A DNA stretch of 60,691 nt from Phycisphaerales bacterium. GTDB taxonomy: Bacteria > Planctomycetota > Phycisphaerae > Phycisphaerales > UBA1924. The translations under genes were made by a program, and so were the position numbers. How positions within the stretch are numbered: the stretch's first letter is position 1; each line of letters opens with the position of its first letter. The notes under the pieces are model-generated. The model searched no databases, was not told the DNA's origin, and saw only the letters and a program-made list of their open reading frames with translations. The stretch spans positions 1-60,691 of the forward strand of contig JAJVHS010000007.1 in the NCBI GenBank assembly GCA_022072615.1. The letters are read 5' to 3'. Below, piece after piece: positions 17,415-25,176 of the stretch.

Positions 17415-18608
17415 ATGGCTTTTGGATGGACGGCGCGGAAAACGGGTTGGTGCATCGCGGCGGTTCTGTGCACGAGCGGTCTGGCGTCCGGCCAGCTGGC
17501 GCCGGGTGCGGAGGAGCCGTCGGAGGCCCAGCCGACCCAGCCGACGGAATCGACGGTGCTCGTTGGGAAGCCGGCGCTGAAGATTGTCAAGTCGGAGATT
17601 GACCTGGGCAACATCCTGGACGTGGACAAGAAGAAGTTCACGATCGAGTTCACCAACGCCGGCGACGGCGTGCTGGTGATTAACCGCGTGCAGCCCTCGT
17701 GCGGGTGCACGGCGGTGAAGCCCTCCAAGACCGAGTACATGCCCGGCGAGTCGGGGGTGGTCGAGGGCGAGTACGACCCGCGTGGCAAGGAAGGGCCGCA
17801 GGCCAAGACGATCACGCTGTTCACCAACGACCCCGAGACCCCTTCGGCGGTGGTGACGTTCAAGTCGATGGTCGAGCCGCTGGTGAAGATCGAGCCGAAG
17901 GTGCTGAACTTCGGGAAGGTCGACAAGACGCTGGGCAAGAGCATGTTCGTGACCTTCACGAGCGCGGTCCCGGGCTTTGAAGCGACCATGGCGACGGTCA
18001 GCGATGACCGGTTCCAGTCCAGCGTCGTGAAGAGCGAAGAGCTCGAGCTCAGCGGCAAGAAGTTCCGCCGGTCGACGGTGGAGGTCAAGCTGGCGCCGGG
18101 CGCGAACGTGGGACGCGGCACCTCGACGGTGGCGGTGCGTACGAACGAACCGCGAGCCGATCTGCTCAACGTGCAGGTGGTGGCGGAGATCACCGGGGAG
18201 CTTGAGGTCAAGCCGTCGCCGGCGACGCTCGGCAACCTTCCCGCGGGCCAGCCGTTCGAGTCGAAGATCACGCTGCGGAGCAAGTCGGGCAAGCCGGTGA
18301 AGGTCAAGGGCGTCGAGCTGCGGCGTCCGAACAACCTGGGCCTGGAGACGTCGATCCAGAGCAACGAGTACAACTCGATTCACACGGTGACGATCAAGGG
18401 CGTGGCGCCCCAGCGTTCGGGCGCGATGCAGGGCGAGATCGCGGTGCTGACGGAGGAGCCCGGCGAGGAGGAGATCAAGATCCCGTTCTACGGGTTCATC
18501 CGACTGAGCCCGGCTGGGAACAGCCAGGCCCAGCCGCCCGCCAGCCGTCCGATTCAGCCCGCGGCTCCGGTCCAGCCCGCGCCGTCGCAGCCCGCTCAGC
18601 CCAAGTAA
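17415..18608 (+). CDS. Exported DUF1573 protein
   Basis: 397 residues. Signal peptide from MAFGWTARK through a hydrophobic stretch to about SGLASGQ. After a Pro/Thr-rich linker comes a DUF1573 unit: VKSEIDLGNILDVDKKKFTI, the marker QPSCGCTAVKPSK with its Cys-Gly-Cys, and FTNDPETPSAVV. Two further immunoglobulin-like units follow (at about 165-280 and 285-370), and a Pro/Gln/Ala tail ends the protein. GGGAG precedes the ATG. The rhodanese gene starts 22 bases after the stop and the DoxX/MauE gene follows, so this is a three-gene cassette. Its role is unknown; DUF1573 proteins often lie next to thiol or sulfur genes. Confidence 0.85.
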   Translation: MAFGWTARKTGWCIAAVLCTSGLASGQLAPGAEEPSEAQPTQPTESTVLVGKPALKIVKSEIDLGNILDVDKKKFTIEFTNAGDGVLVINRVQPSCGCTAVKPSKTEYMPGESGVVEGEYDPRGKEGPQAKTITLFTNDPETPSAVVTFKSMVEPLVKIEPKVLNFGKVDKTLGKSMFVTFTSAVPGFEATMATVSDDRFQSSVVKSEELELSGKKFRRSTVEVKLAPGANVGRGTSTVAVRTNEPRADLLNVQVVAEITGELEVKPSPATLGNLPAGQPFESKITLRSKSGKPVKVKGVELRRPNNLGLETSIQSNEYNSIHTVTIKGVAPQRSGAMQGEIAVLTEEPGEEEIKIPFYGFIRLSPAGNSQAQPPASRPIQPAAPVQPAPSQPAQPK

Positions 18609-18630
18609 CACTCACGCGGGAGGGCGAACG

Positions 18631-19218
18631 ATGGGCACGGTTGCACGGATGCTCGCGCTGATCGGCCTGGGCGCGATGATCGGCGCGGCGGATTCGTGGA
18701 TCCGGCCCGTTCAGCTTCGATTGAACCCCCAGGGGCCTGCGGAGTCGCAGGTCCCTGTTGCTGCGCCAACGCCGGCACCTTCGGGTGACGGCGCCGGACA
18801 CGCCGCCGCGTCCACCGACAAGGAACCGGCGGCGACCAATGCCGCCACGGCGAAGGCCGCCGAGCGACTTGGTCTTGAGATTACGGTCGAGCAGGCCAAG
18901 GCCCTGTACGACCAGGGCGTCACCTTCCTGGATGCTCGGCTGGACGAGGAGTACAACGCCGAGCGAATCTCAGGGGCGCAGCAGTTGACCACCGCGATGT
19001 TCGGGCTCTCGGAGCCCCCGGCGATCCTGAACATGCTCGATCCCGCGGCGCCGGTCGTGATCTACTGCTCGGGCGGGGATTGCGACGCGTCGCACTCGGT
19101 GGGGATCCGTCTTCAGCAGGCGGGGTTTGAGCGGATTCACATCATGCTGGACGGTCTGCCCGGGTGGAAGAATGCCGGCCACCCGGTCGAAACCGGACCG
19201 GCGAACTCTGGAGGCTGA
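18631..19218 (+). CDS. Membrane-anchored rhodanese-like protein
   Basis: 195 residues. A hydrophobic N-terminus (about 5-20) acts as anchor or uncleaved signal, then an Ala/Pro/Thr linker to about residue 75, then one rhodanese domain. The domain has FLDARLDEEYNAERISGA and the active-site loop YCSGGDCDAS with the catalytic Cys at 146. The loop GGDCD carries a second Cys at 151. Such domains pass sulfane sulfur or hold persulfides; facing outward, it would act in the periplasm. GGGAGGG lies seven bases before the ATG. Nine bases separate it from the DoxX/MauE gene. Confidence 0.88.
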   Translation: MGTVARMLALIGLGAMIGAADSWIRPVQLRLNPQGPAESQVPVAAPTPAPSGDGAGHAAASTDKEPAATNAATAKAAERLGLEITVEQAKALYDQGVTFLDARLDEEYNAERISGAQQLTTAMFGLSEPPAILNMLDPAAPVVIYCSGGDCDASHSVGIRLQQAGFERIHIMLDGLPGWKNAGHPVETGPANSGG

Positions 19219-19227
19219 GCGAGCGCG

Positions 19228-19791
19228 ATGATGCGGACGCCTGTGAACGAACGGGGCGGCGTCGCCGGCGCGATGCTGCTGGTGCTGCGGGTGGCGCTGG
19301 GCGCGCTTTTCCTGCTGGCGGCGTACGTGAAGCTGTCGGACCCGCAAGGATTTTCCGAGTCCGTCCGGGCGTTCAAGATCCTCCCCGACCACCTGGCACA
19401 GCTCGCGACGTTCGCGGTGCCGTGGACCGAGGGCGTGTGCGGTGTGTGCCTGGTGGTGGGTCTCTGGACGAGGTCGGCGGCGGGGGTGGTAACGGCGCTG
19501 CTGCTGGTGTTCATCGCCGGGATCGCGTCGGTCCTGTGGCGCGGGCTGTCGGTGCACTGCGGGTGCTTCGGGAAGCTGCAGCCGTTCTGCTCGGGGCCAC
19601 TCGGCGCGTGCAACATTCTCCAGAACGCCGTGATGGCCCTGGTCGGGTTTGCGCTGATGGCGTGGGGCGGGGGTGTGCTGTCGATGGACCGGCGGACGGT
19701 GCGGGTGCTGATGGTTCCTTCGCGTGCGGAGGCCGTTCGGGAGGCGCCGGTGACGGCAGCCGCGGTCGACCCGCGCCGGGCCGGTACCTAG
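19228..19791 (+). CDS. DoxX/MauE-like membrane protein
   Basis: 187 residues with four hydrophobic segments (about 14-34, 64-80, 85-105, 130-150). The loop HCGCFGKLQPFCSG carries several Cys, as in MauE-like proteins that help form disulfides in the methylamine dehydrogenase system, and VAYVKLSDP-type text after the first helix is as in DoxX. Third gene of the DUF1573-rhodanese cassette. I infer thiol or quinone-linked redox work at the membrane; the partner is not known. Confidence 0.8.
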   Translation: MMRTPVNERGGVAGAMLLVLRVALGALFLLAAYVKLSDPQGFSESVRAFKILPDHLAQLATFAVPWTEGVCGVCLVVGLWTRSAAGVVTALLLVFIAGIASVLWRGLSVHCGCFGKLQPFCSGPLGACNILQNAVMALVGFALMAWGGGVLSMDRRTVRVLMVPSRAEAVREAPVTAAAVDPRRAGT

Positions 19792-19845
19792 TATCCAGAC
19801 CCTCCCCGGAACTCGCCGCGTTGGCGAACCGCGAGGAGGAAAGCC

Positions 19846-19877
19846 GTCGCTCGGTGCGGCTGCACCGGGCCAACGAC
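19846..19877 (+). promoter_or_regulatory. Structured leader of rpsR
   Basis: In the 124-base leader of rpsR: GTCG, internal loop CT, stem CGGTGC, loop GGCT, stem GCACCG, internal loop GGCCAA, CGAC. An internal-loop hairpin ahead of a ribosomal-protein gene is a candidate for autoregulation by the bS6-bS18 complex; the known motif has a CCG in the internal loop, which fits only loosely here. Confidence 0.35.
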
Positions 19878-19915
19878 CAAGACGGAGGCCGCGACCTTTC
19901 GCGGATGCCAGCAGC

Positions 19916-20158
19916 ATGTCGAAGTTCAATCGCTTTCAGAACGTGCAGAAGATCAAGGTTGCCCGGGTTTCGGCCAAGGGCAAAGTGTTCGTTGACTGGA
20001 AGGACATCGAGACGCTCCGGCGGATGATGTCGCCCAACGGCAAAATCTACGGCCGCAAGCGCGCGGGCACGAGCGCGGCCGAGCAGCGCATGGTGGCCCA
20101 GGCGATCAAGCGGGCTCGGTACATGGGCCTGCTGCCGTACACCAGCGCGACGCTCTGA
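19916..20158 (+). CDS. rpsR: 30S ribosomal protein bS18
   Basis: 80 residues, normal length. The core is typical: VDWKDIETLRRMMSPNGKI, YGRKRAGTSAAEQRM and QAIKRARYMGLLPY. It binds 16S rRNA with bS6 on the platform of the small subunit. Here it is not next to rpsF or rplI, unlike in many bacteria. A strong terminator follows 31 bases after the stop, so it is transcribed alone or with the upstream cassette. Confidence 0.95.
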   Translation: MSKFNRFQNVQKIKVARVSAKGKVFVDWKDIETLRRMMSPNGKIYGRKRAGTSAAEQRMVAQAIKRARYMGLLPYTSATL

Positions 20159-20189
20159 TCGCGATCGCTTCACACGGAAACACTTCAAT

Positions 20190-20222
20190 GAAGCCACCAT
20201 CGCGGTGGCTTCGTTGTCTTTT
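20190..20222 (+). terminator. Rho-independent terminator of rpsR
   Basis: Perfect 9-bp stem GAAGCCACC / GGTGGCTTC with loop ATCGC, followed by GTTGTCTTTT. Confidence 0.85.
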
Positions 20223-20287
20223 GAACCTGATCGCTCGTGGCCAGGGCCGGTCCGCCGCGACATTGGGGAGCGGCTGGACGGCCGGCG

Positions 20288-20770
20288 TCAATCGCCGCCG
20301 CCACCACCGCCATCGCCGCCTCCGCCGCCCCCATCACCTCCGCCCGCGTCGCCCCAGCCGCCGTCCGAGCCGCTGGAACCGGAGGTATCGCCGCTTCCGA
20401 AGAAGCTGCTGAGCCAGCCGCCGCCGCCCGAATCCGGCCCGGTCTCCTGGCCGGTGTGCGGGTCCTTGGACGGATCGATCTCGACGTCAAAGTTGTGCGT
20501 TGACCCGTCCACAGGCTGATGGGCCTGCGGGTGTTCGGAGTTTGGCGCCTTGTGCCTGTTCTGGTCGCCGGACATGAGCGAGTGGGTCATCAGGCCGGCG
20601 GCGAAGGGCATGCTTGGGTCCGAGCCGGTGTGATCAGTGGGCTGAGGCCGTTCGCTGGTGAAGGCCCGGTCGCTGCGGCGCGGCGGGGTTCTGAGCATGT
20701 TGACGATCAGGACCAGGATCGCGAGGACGACGACCACGGCCAAAACCAGCAGCGGCAAGGTCAGACCCAT
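20288..20770 (-). CDS. Single-pass membrane protein with Gly/Asp tail
   Basis: 160 residues. One N-terminal membrane helix (about 3-26), a polar Pro/His/Asp stretch, then from about residue 113 an extreme Gly-rich tail with WLSSFFGSGDTSGSSG followed by repeats of GGGD and GGGGGGD to the very end. An ideal ribosome site, GGAGGTGATAC, lies just before the ATG. Similar Gly/Asp tails occur at the ends of TPM-type membrane proteins, but no such domain is present. Function unknown. Confidence 0.7.
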   Translation of the reverse strand: MGLTLPLLVLAVVVVLAILVLIVNMLRTPPRRSDRAFTSERPQPTDHTGSDPSMPFAAGLMTHSLMSGDQNRHKAPNSEHPQAHQPVDGSTHNFDVEIDPSKDPHTGQETGPDSGGGGWLSSFFGSGDTSGSSGSDGGWGDAGGGDGGGGGGDGGGGGGD

Positions 20771-20964
20771 GTATCACCTCCGTTGGTGGTGTGCACCGAT
20801 CCGTGTGGCTGGTACGCCTGGAACACGCCTGCGTGTGTCGGGTTGATTGTGGATGATCGGGCGGAACGGGCCGATCGGGCCCTTGATACTCGCTGCGATC
20901 TCGCGCGGTGGCGGTCGATCCCTGCGATCCCCCTTTCCCGGACTTCTATTCGCTGAAACAGCGC

Positions 20965-22065
20965 TCAGAGTTCGGCAAGTCTGCGGGCAGTTTCCTGATC
21001 GATGAGTGCCTTGAAGAGGTCGGCCATGTCGCCGGCGATGATGGGACGGAGGTTGAACTCATTGGGGAGGCGCTCGTCGGCGACGATGCCGTCCTTGTAC
21101 CGGTAGGTCCGGATCTTCTCGGAGCGGTCGCCGGTGCCGATCTGTGAGCGGCGGGCGGCGGAGCGTGCGGCGAGTTTCTTCTGCCGCTCGGTTTCGTAGA
21201 GTTTGGCGACGAGCAGGCGGCGGGCCCGTTCGCGGTTCTGCTGCTGGCTCTTGGCTTCCATCATCTTGATGATGATGCCGGTGGGCTTGTGGTGGATCTG
21301 CCAGGCGGTCTCGACCTTGTTGACGTTCTGGCCGCCCGGGCCCTGGGCACGGGTGGCGAACTCCTCGACCTCGGTAGCCCAGTCGATCTTGAGGTCGACC
21401 GACTCGGGCTCGGGGAGCGCGGCGACGGTGGCGGTGGAGGTATGGATGCGGCCCTGGGCCTCGGTGGCGGGGACGCGCTTGACGCTGTGGACGCCGGCTT
21501 CGAAGGAGAGCTCGGACCAGGCGCCCTCGCCCTTGATGTTGACGACAGCGCTGCGGATGCCGCCGGCGTCGGTCTCGGGGACGAGGTCGAGGAGCTCGAA
21601 GTGCCATCCGCGCTGGGCGGCGTACTTCTGGTACATGTCGAGGAGGTCTCGCGTCCACAGCGCGGCCTCGTCGCCGCCGGCGCCTGCGCGGAGTTCGAGG
21701 ATGACCGAACCGATGGCTCGGTCGTCGCTGCTGACCAGGCGCGAGAGGCACTCCTTGACCACGGCGTGGATCTGGTCGGTGAGGCGCGGGAGCTCCTCGC
21801 GGGCGAGTTCGGCAAGGTCGGGGTCGGCTCGCGAGTCGAGCGCCGCCTTGAGATCGGCGTGCTCGTGCTGGAGTTTCCTGAGCCGCTGGTAGCCGGAGAC
21901 CACGGGGTCGAGGGCGGCCTTCTTGATCGAGAGCTCGCGGACCTTGCGGTGGTCGGTGATGACGGCGGGGTCCTCGAGCTGGGCGGCGAGCGCGGCGTGC
22001 TGGGACTCAATCTGATCCAGCTTCGCGAGAACGTTTGCGGGGACTTCGGCGAGCACGTCGGGCAT
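20965..22065 (-). CDS. prfA: Peptide chain release factor 1
   Basis: 366 residues, normal length. The stop-codon tripeptide region reads KRVPATEAQGRIHTS (P-A-T) and the peptidyl-transferase loop is GPGGQNVNKVET with the universal GGQ. RF1 ends translation at UAA and UAG. prmC/hemK, often its neighbour, is not here. TAACCT ends six bases before the ATG with no Shine-Dalgarno sequence. Confidence 0.96.
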   Translation of the reverse strand: MPDVLAEVPANVLAKLDQIESQHAALAAQLEDPAVITDHRKVRELSIKKAALDPVVSGYQRLRKLQHEHADLKAALDSRADPDLAELAREELPRLTDQIHAVVKECLSRLVSSDDRAIGSVILELRAGAGGDEAALWTRDLLDMYQKYAAQRGWHFELLDLVPETDAGGIRSAVVNIKGEGAWSELSFEAGVHSVKRVPATEAQGRIHTSTATVAALPEPESVDLKIDWATEVEEFATRAQGPGGQNVNKVETAWQIHHKPTGIIIKMMEAKSQQQNRERARRLLVAKLYETERQKKLAARSAARRSQIGTGDRSEKIRTYRYKDGIVADERLPNEFNLRPIIAGDMADLFKALIDQETARRLAEL

Positions 22066-22071
22066 CGGTGA

Positions 22072-22077
22072 AGGTTA
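22072..22077 (-). promoter_or_regulatory. -10-like TAACCT, leaderless prfA
   Basis: TAACCT, six bases (TCACCG), then ATG on the minus strand. Confidence 0.4.
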
Positions 22078-22185
22078 AGCCGGAAGCGCACACGGAGACG
22101 CGGACCGGTTCGCGGAGCGAAACGGGGCAAGCTGAACGTGGAAGACTCGGAGGAAGCGGAGCGAAGGCATCGAGGGAGACCGTTG

Positions 22186-23016
22186 TCAACGCGTCGAGGC
22201 ACGAGCTCGGGACGCCCGCGAGGGCTGCTTGCGTTGAGTGCGGTAGAGCGTGTGACCGCATTCCGGGCAGGTGGCGGCGTTGCCGAGGCCCGCGAGCAGA
22301 TAGCGGCACTGCGGGCAGCAGCCTTGGGCAAGGATCTCGGCTCGTCGGCGACGTCTGGCGCCGTGGTACATGTTGACAACCCAGCCGAGCGACCAGAGCC
22401 AGACAGCCAGCAGCGCGATTGTCGCGGCGTTGTGGATGTAACCAGTCGCCAGGCGCTCTTCGGCCGGGCCGCGCGACGACCGGATCATGGACACCACGCG
22501 CTGCACCTCGGGCTGGCCTTCGGCGTCGAGGAATGCCAGCACGGCGTCGGAGATTCGCGATTGCACGTCGTTCGGCAGCTCGTTCTGCTCAACGATGACT
22601 TTCCAGACATGCCGGACACGCGTCAGGCCGAACCAGCCGCGGTAGTCATCGCGAACGACCGCCCAGCAGCGCGTGACGATGACCTTGCCAGCCGCGGCGT
22701 CAGCCCAGAGATCACCTTGCGAGGGGTAGCCCTCCAAGCCGCGGTCGACCGACACATGACCGTCACGCACCACGGCCATCACAAAGAGCGGGGACGTGCC
22801 GTCTGGCCGGAGTGGTACATTCGGCCCGCGCCACACGCTGATTTCCCCGGCGTGGTACGGCAGGCCCCACCAGCCGTTGCGAATGAGCGTGATGCTCGCG
22901 ATCAGAAGCAGCGTGCACAGCGCGGTGATCCACCATCGCTGCAGGCGGCGCAGGGCCGCCACGGCGCTGTGGAGCGTGCGGGCGTGGTCGGGTGATGGAG
23001 CTGGATCATGGGTCAC
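22186..23016 (-). CDS. Membrane protein with C-terminal zinc ribbon
   Basis: 276 residues. Membrane helices at about 29-47 and 197-217 enclose a periplasmic-type domain; after the second helix come a basic stretch (GARRRRRAE) and a zinc ribbon CCPQCRYLLAG ... ATCPECG. This arrangement, with the ribbon at the end, is common in planctomycetes. The ATG overlaps the stop of the next gene upstream (ATGA), so both are translated together. Function unknown. Confidence 0.7.
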   Translation of the reverse strand: MTHDPAPSPDHARTLHSAVAALRRLQRWWITALCTLLLIASITLIRNGWWGLPYHAGEISVWRGPNVPLRPDGTSPLFVMAVVRDGHVSVDRGLEGYPSQGDLWADAAAGKVIVTRCWAVVRDDYRGWFGLTRVRHVWKVIVEQNELPNDVQSRISDAVLAFLDAEGQPEVQRVVSMIRSSRGPAEERLATGYIHNAATIALLAVWLWSLGWVVNMYHGARRRRRAEILAQGCCPQCRYLLAGLGNAATCPECGHTLYRTQRKQPSRASRARASTR

Positions 23017-23372
23017 AAAGTCGGCTCAGCGGGCGGTGGCGGGGCCGCGGTGCGCGGAAGCCACGCGACAACCGACCATGTTGCCATCAGTGCGAGCGGC
23101 ATCCACAGCGGCACTGTGAGCCGGAAGTCGCCCGGGCCGAAGCGTTTGAACTCGCTCCGCCAGCGCAGTCCTTCCGAGTTGCCCGCGATGTAGAACGATT
23201 CCGTGTGATCGACGGGCGACCGCTTGAGCGTGAGCCGCCCGTGCTCGAGCCGCCAGGAAAGGTTGCGAGTGATGCTCGACCCGCTGTAGAACGGGAGACA
23301 GGCGAGCTGGAGGATGACGAGCAGCCCGAAGAGCGAGACGCTGAGCCAGCGTTGGAGCGACTGGAGTCGCAT
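23013..23372 (-). CDS. Small two-helix membrane protein
   Basis: 119 residues from the ATG of MRLQSLQRWL. Hydrophobic segments at about 8-27 and 90-107 flank a short outer domain (LEHGRLTLKRSP and similar). TATCCT ends five bases before the ATG, no Shine-Dalgarno sequence. A longer frame upstream has no support. It leads the pair with the zinc-ribbon protein; the outer domains of both could form one complex. Confidence 0.65.
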   Translation of the reverse strand: MRLQSLQRWLSVSLFGLLVILQLACLPFYSGSSITRNLSWRLEHGRLTLKRSPVDHTESFYIAGNSEGLRWRSEFKRFGPGDFRLTVPLWMPLALMATWSVVAWLPRTAAPPPPAEPTL

Positions 23373-23377
23373 GGGGA

Positions 23378-23383
23378 AGGATA
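23378..23383 (-). promoter_or_regulatory. -10-like TATCCT, leaderless start
   Basis: TATCCT, five bases (TCCCC), then ATG on the minus strand. Confidence 0.5.
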
Positions 23384-23396
23384 GGAAAAGGCGTCT

Positions 23397-23424
23397 GGCA
23401 TCAGGCATCAGGCACTGGGCACTG
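23397..23424. repeat. Four tandem heptamers GGCAYYR
   Basis: GGCATCA, GGCATCA, GGCACTG, GGCACTG without gaps. A related four-unit array lies at 55285. Confidence 0.75.
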
Positions 23425-23588
23425 GCGGGGCGATCTCGAAGCAGTCGAGGCAGAAGTACGCTCCGCGACCTCAGCGCTCGACTCTTCCTGTGGAGGTCTT
23501 TCTTCTTGCTCCGTGAAACTCGGTTGCTCGGTGCCTCTGTGTTCTCTTTTTCGATCAGCCTTGGATCGAGCACCGCGCGCAAAGAAAA

Positions 23589-23619
23589 GCGGCCGCCCAT
23601 CCACGATGGAGGCGGCCGC
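23589..23619 (-). terminator. Hairpin with T-rich flank on minus strand
   Basis: Perfect 9-bp stem GCGGCCGCC / GGCGGCCGC, inner TCCA/TGGA. On the minus strand the stem is followed by TTTTCTTT, the look of an intrinsic terminator. No minus-strand gene is visible just upstream of it, so the transcript it would end is unknown. Confidence 0.5.
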
Positions 23620-23959
23620 CAAGGGCCCTGGAGTTGCTCGCCTCTCTTCGCTCCTGCGTCGATTGGCGCATCCAGGGTTGCGAGGTCAGATGTCAAAGGG
23701 CACGTGACGACAGGTCAAATTCGACTGTGTGAGCAGACACGAACCGCTCTGGCGAGAAACGTCCCTCCGGCTCCTGCGAGCCATGAGCAGTGTACGTCCG
23801 CGGGAAGAAATTGCAAGCCCCTTCGAGCCGTCGACTTACGTCCGATACATGGGCATGCAAGGGTCAATTCCTTACTGGTCGCGCGTCGCGGTGCTTGCCT
23901 GCTTGGGCGTCCGGCGGCATCCTGTGCAGTGTGTGGAAGGCACTCTGGGAGTCGGGCTT

Positions 23960-25015
23960 ATGGGCGTTCGTTGCCTTGCGACCGTGGTCGTTTCAAGCGT
24001 GATTCTGTGCGGAACCTGCGTGCTTCGAGCGGACCAGCCCGCCGCCGGTCCCGGACAGACGGAGGCGAAGCCTGTCCCGCGGGGCGTCGCGGCGGTCCGG
24101 GCCGATGCCGCCGCCATGGAGCCGCTGGTCACATCGGGCCTGGCTCGGGCCTTTCTACGGGCCGCCGAACGATTGCCCGAGGTCCAGGTTCGCGAAATCT
24201 ATCGCCACAAGAAAACCCGGGCGTGGTTCTCGGCGGACCAGGCCGCGGCGCTGAGCGAGGCGGACCGAGCCGAGCTCGAGAAGCGGGATGTTGACGAGCA
24301 GTTCTACTACACGACCAAGTACGGGTCGCCGATCGCGTACGCCCGGGCGATGGATGTGCTCGGATCGCTGGGCTTCGGGGCGGAGGGTGAGAATCCGCTC
24401 GCGGGCAAACGGGTACTCGATTTCGGGTACGGGGGCATTGGGCATCTGCGGCTGCTTGGTCTGCTGGGTGCAGATGTGGTGGGGGTCGATGTGGACCCGA
24501 TGCTGCCGGTGTTGTATGCAGCACCCACCGACCAGGGGGCGATCGGCGCCGCGGGCGGATCGCTGAAGCTGGTGCACGGCCGGTGGCCCGCGGAGGCGGG
24601 CGCGGCAGAGGCCGTGGGTGGCGGCTTCGACGTGGTGGTATCGAAGAACACGCTCAAGAACGGGTATGTCCATCCGGCTCGCGAGGTGGACAAGCGGATG
24701 CTGGTCGATCTGGGCGTGCCCGATGAGGAGTACGTCAAGGCCGTGCATGCGGCGCTAAAGCCCGGTGGGTGGCTGGTGATCTACAACCTGTGCCCGGCGG
24801 AAGCGCCGGCGGACAAGCCGTACATCCCGTGGGCGGACGGTCGCTGCCCGTTCCCCAGGGAGATGCTCGAGAAGGCGGGGTTCGAGGTCGTGGCGTTCGA
24901 TGTGGTGGATGACGGGCCGGCTCGGGAGATGGGCCGGACGCTCGGGTGGGAGCGGCAGGGCATGAAACTCGAGCAGGATCTGTTCTGCTGGTACACGGTG
25001 GCGAGGAAGAAGTGA
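23960..25015 (+). CDS. Exported SAM-dependent methyltransferase-like protein
   Basis: 351 residues. The ATG of MGVRCLATVVV is chosen because it gives a signal peptide (hydrophobic to about CGTCVLRAD) and has GGGAG eight bases upstream. The body has a class I methyltransferase fold: VLDFGYGGIGHLRLLGLLG (the GxGxxG-like motif I, here G-Y-G-G-I-G), VVGVDVDPML (acidic end of strand 2), FDVVVSKNTLKNG and LKPGGWLVIYN. Before it lies a helical region with IYRHKKTRAWFS. SAM is not expected outside the cytoplasm, so the export signal is odd. Substrate unknown. Confidence 0.75.
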   Translation: MGVRCLATVVVSSVILCGTCVLRADQPAAGPGQTEAKPVPRGVAAVRADAAAMEPLVTSGLARAFLRAAERLPEVQVREIYRHKKTRAWFSADQAAALSEADRAELEKRDVDEQFYYTTKYGSPIAYARAMDVLGSLGFGAEGENPLAGKRVLDFGYGGIGHLRLLGLLGADVVGVDVDPMLPVLYAAPTDQGAIGAAGGSLKLVHGRWPAEAGAAEAVGGGFDVVVSKNTLKNGYVHPAREVDKRMLVDLGVPDEEYVKAVHAALKPGGWLVIYNLCPAEAPADKPYIPWADGRCPFPREMLEKAGFEVVAFDVVDDGPAREMGRTLGWERQGMKLEQDLFCWYTVARKK

Positions 25016-25042
25016 TCCGCGCGGAAGCAGGCAGGGGAGAGC

Positions 25043-25159
25043 AGACAGCAGAGCAAAGTAAGCAGTGAAGAGTGAACAGTGCGGAGCAACGGGCGGGGCG
25101 ATGTTGCATCGCGAACTGGTTACTTTTCACTGTTGACTGTTCACTATTCACTGCTCACT
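25043..25159. repeat. Inverted pair of AGTGAAC-like heptamer arrays
   Basis: Left arm 25043-25084, six units beginning with AG (AGACAGC, AGAGCAA, AGTAAGC, AGTGAAG, AGTGAAC, AGTGCGG). Right arm 25125-25159, five units TTTCACT, GTTGACT, GTTCACT, ATTCACT, GCTCACT, which are the same heptamer on the other strand. The arms can pair, and the array sits between two convergent genes. Confidence 0.75.
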
Positions 25160-25176
25160 CGATCACTTTCCACTTC

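Larger units (their letters stand above)
23384..23959. other. Long intergenic region with repeats
   Basis: About 575 bases between divergent genes. It carries a heptamer array, a long hairpin and otherwise no gene I can support. Frames that run through it on the plus strand lead into the methyltransferase but do not look like protein before the signal peptide at 23960. Confidence 0.5.
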
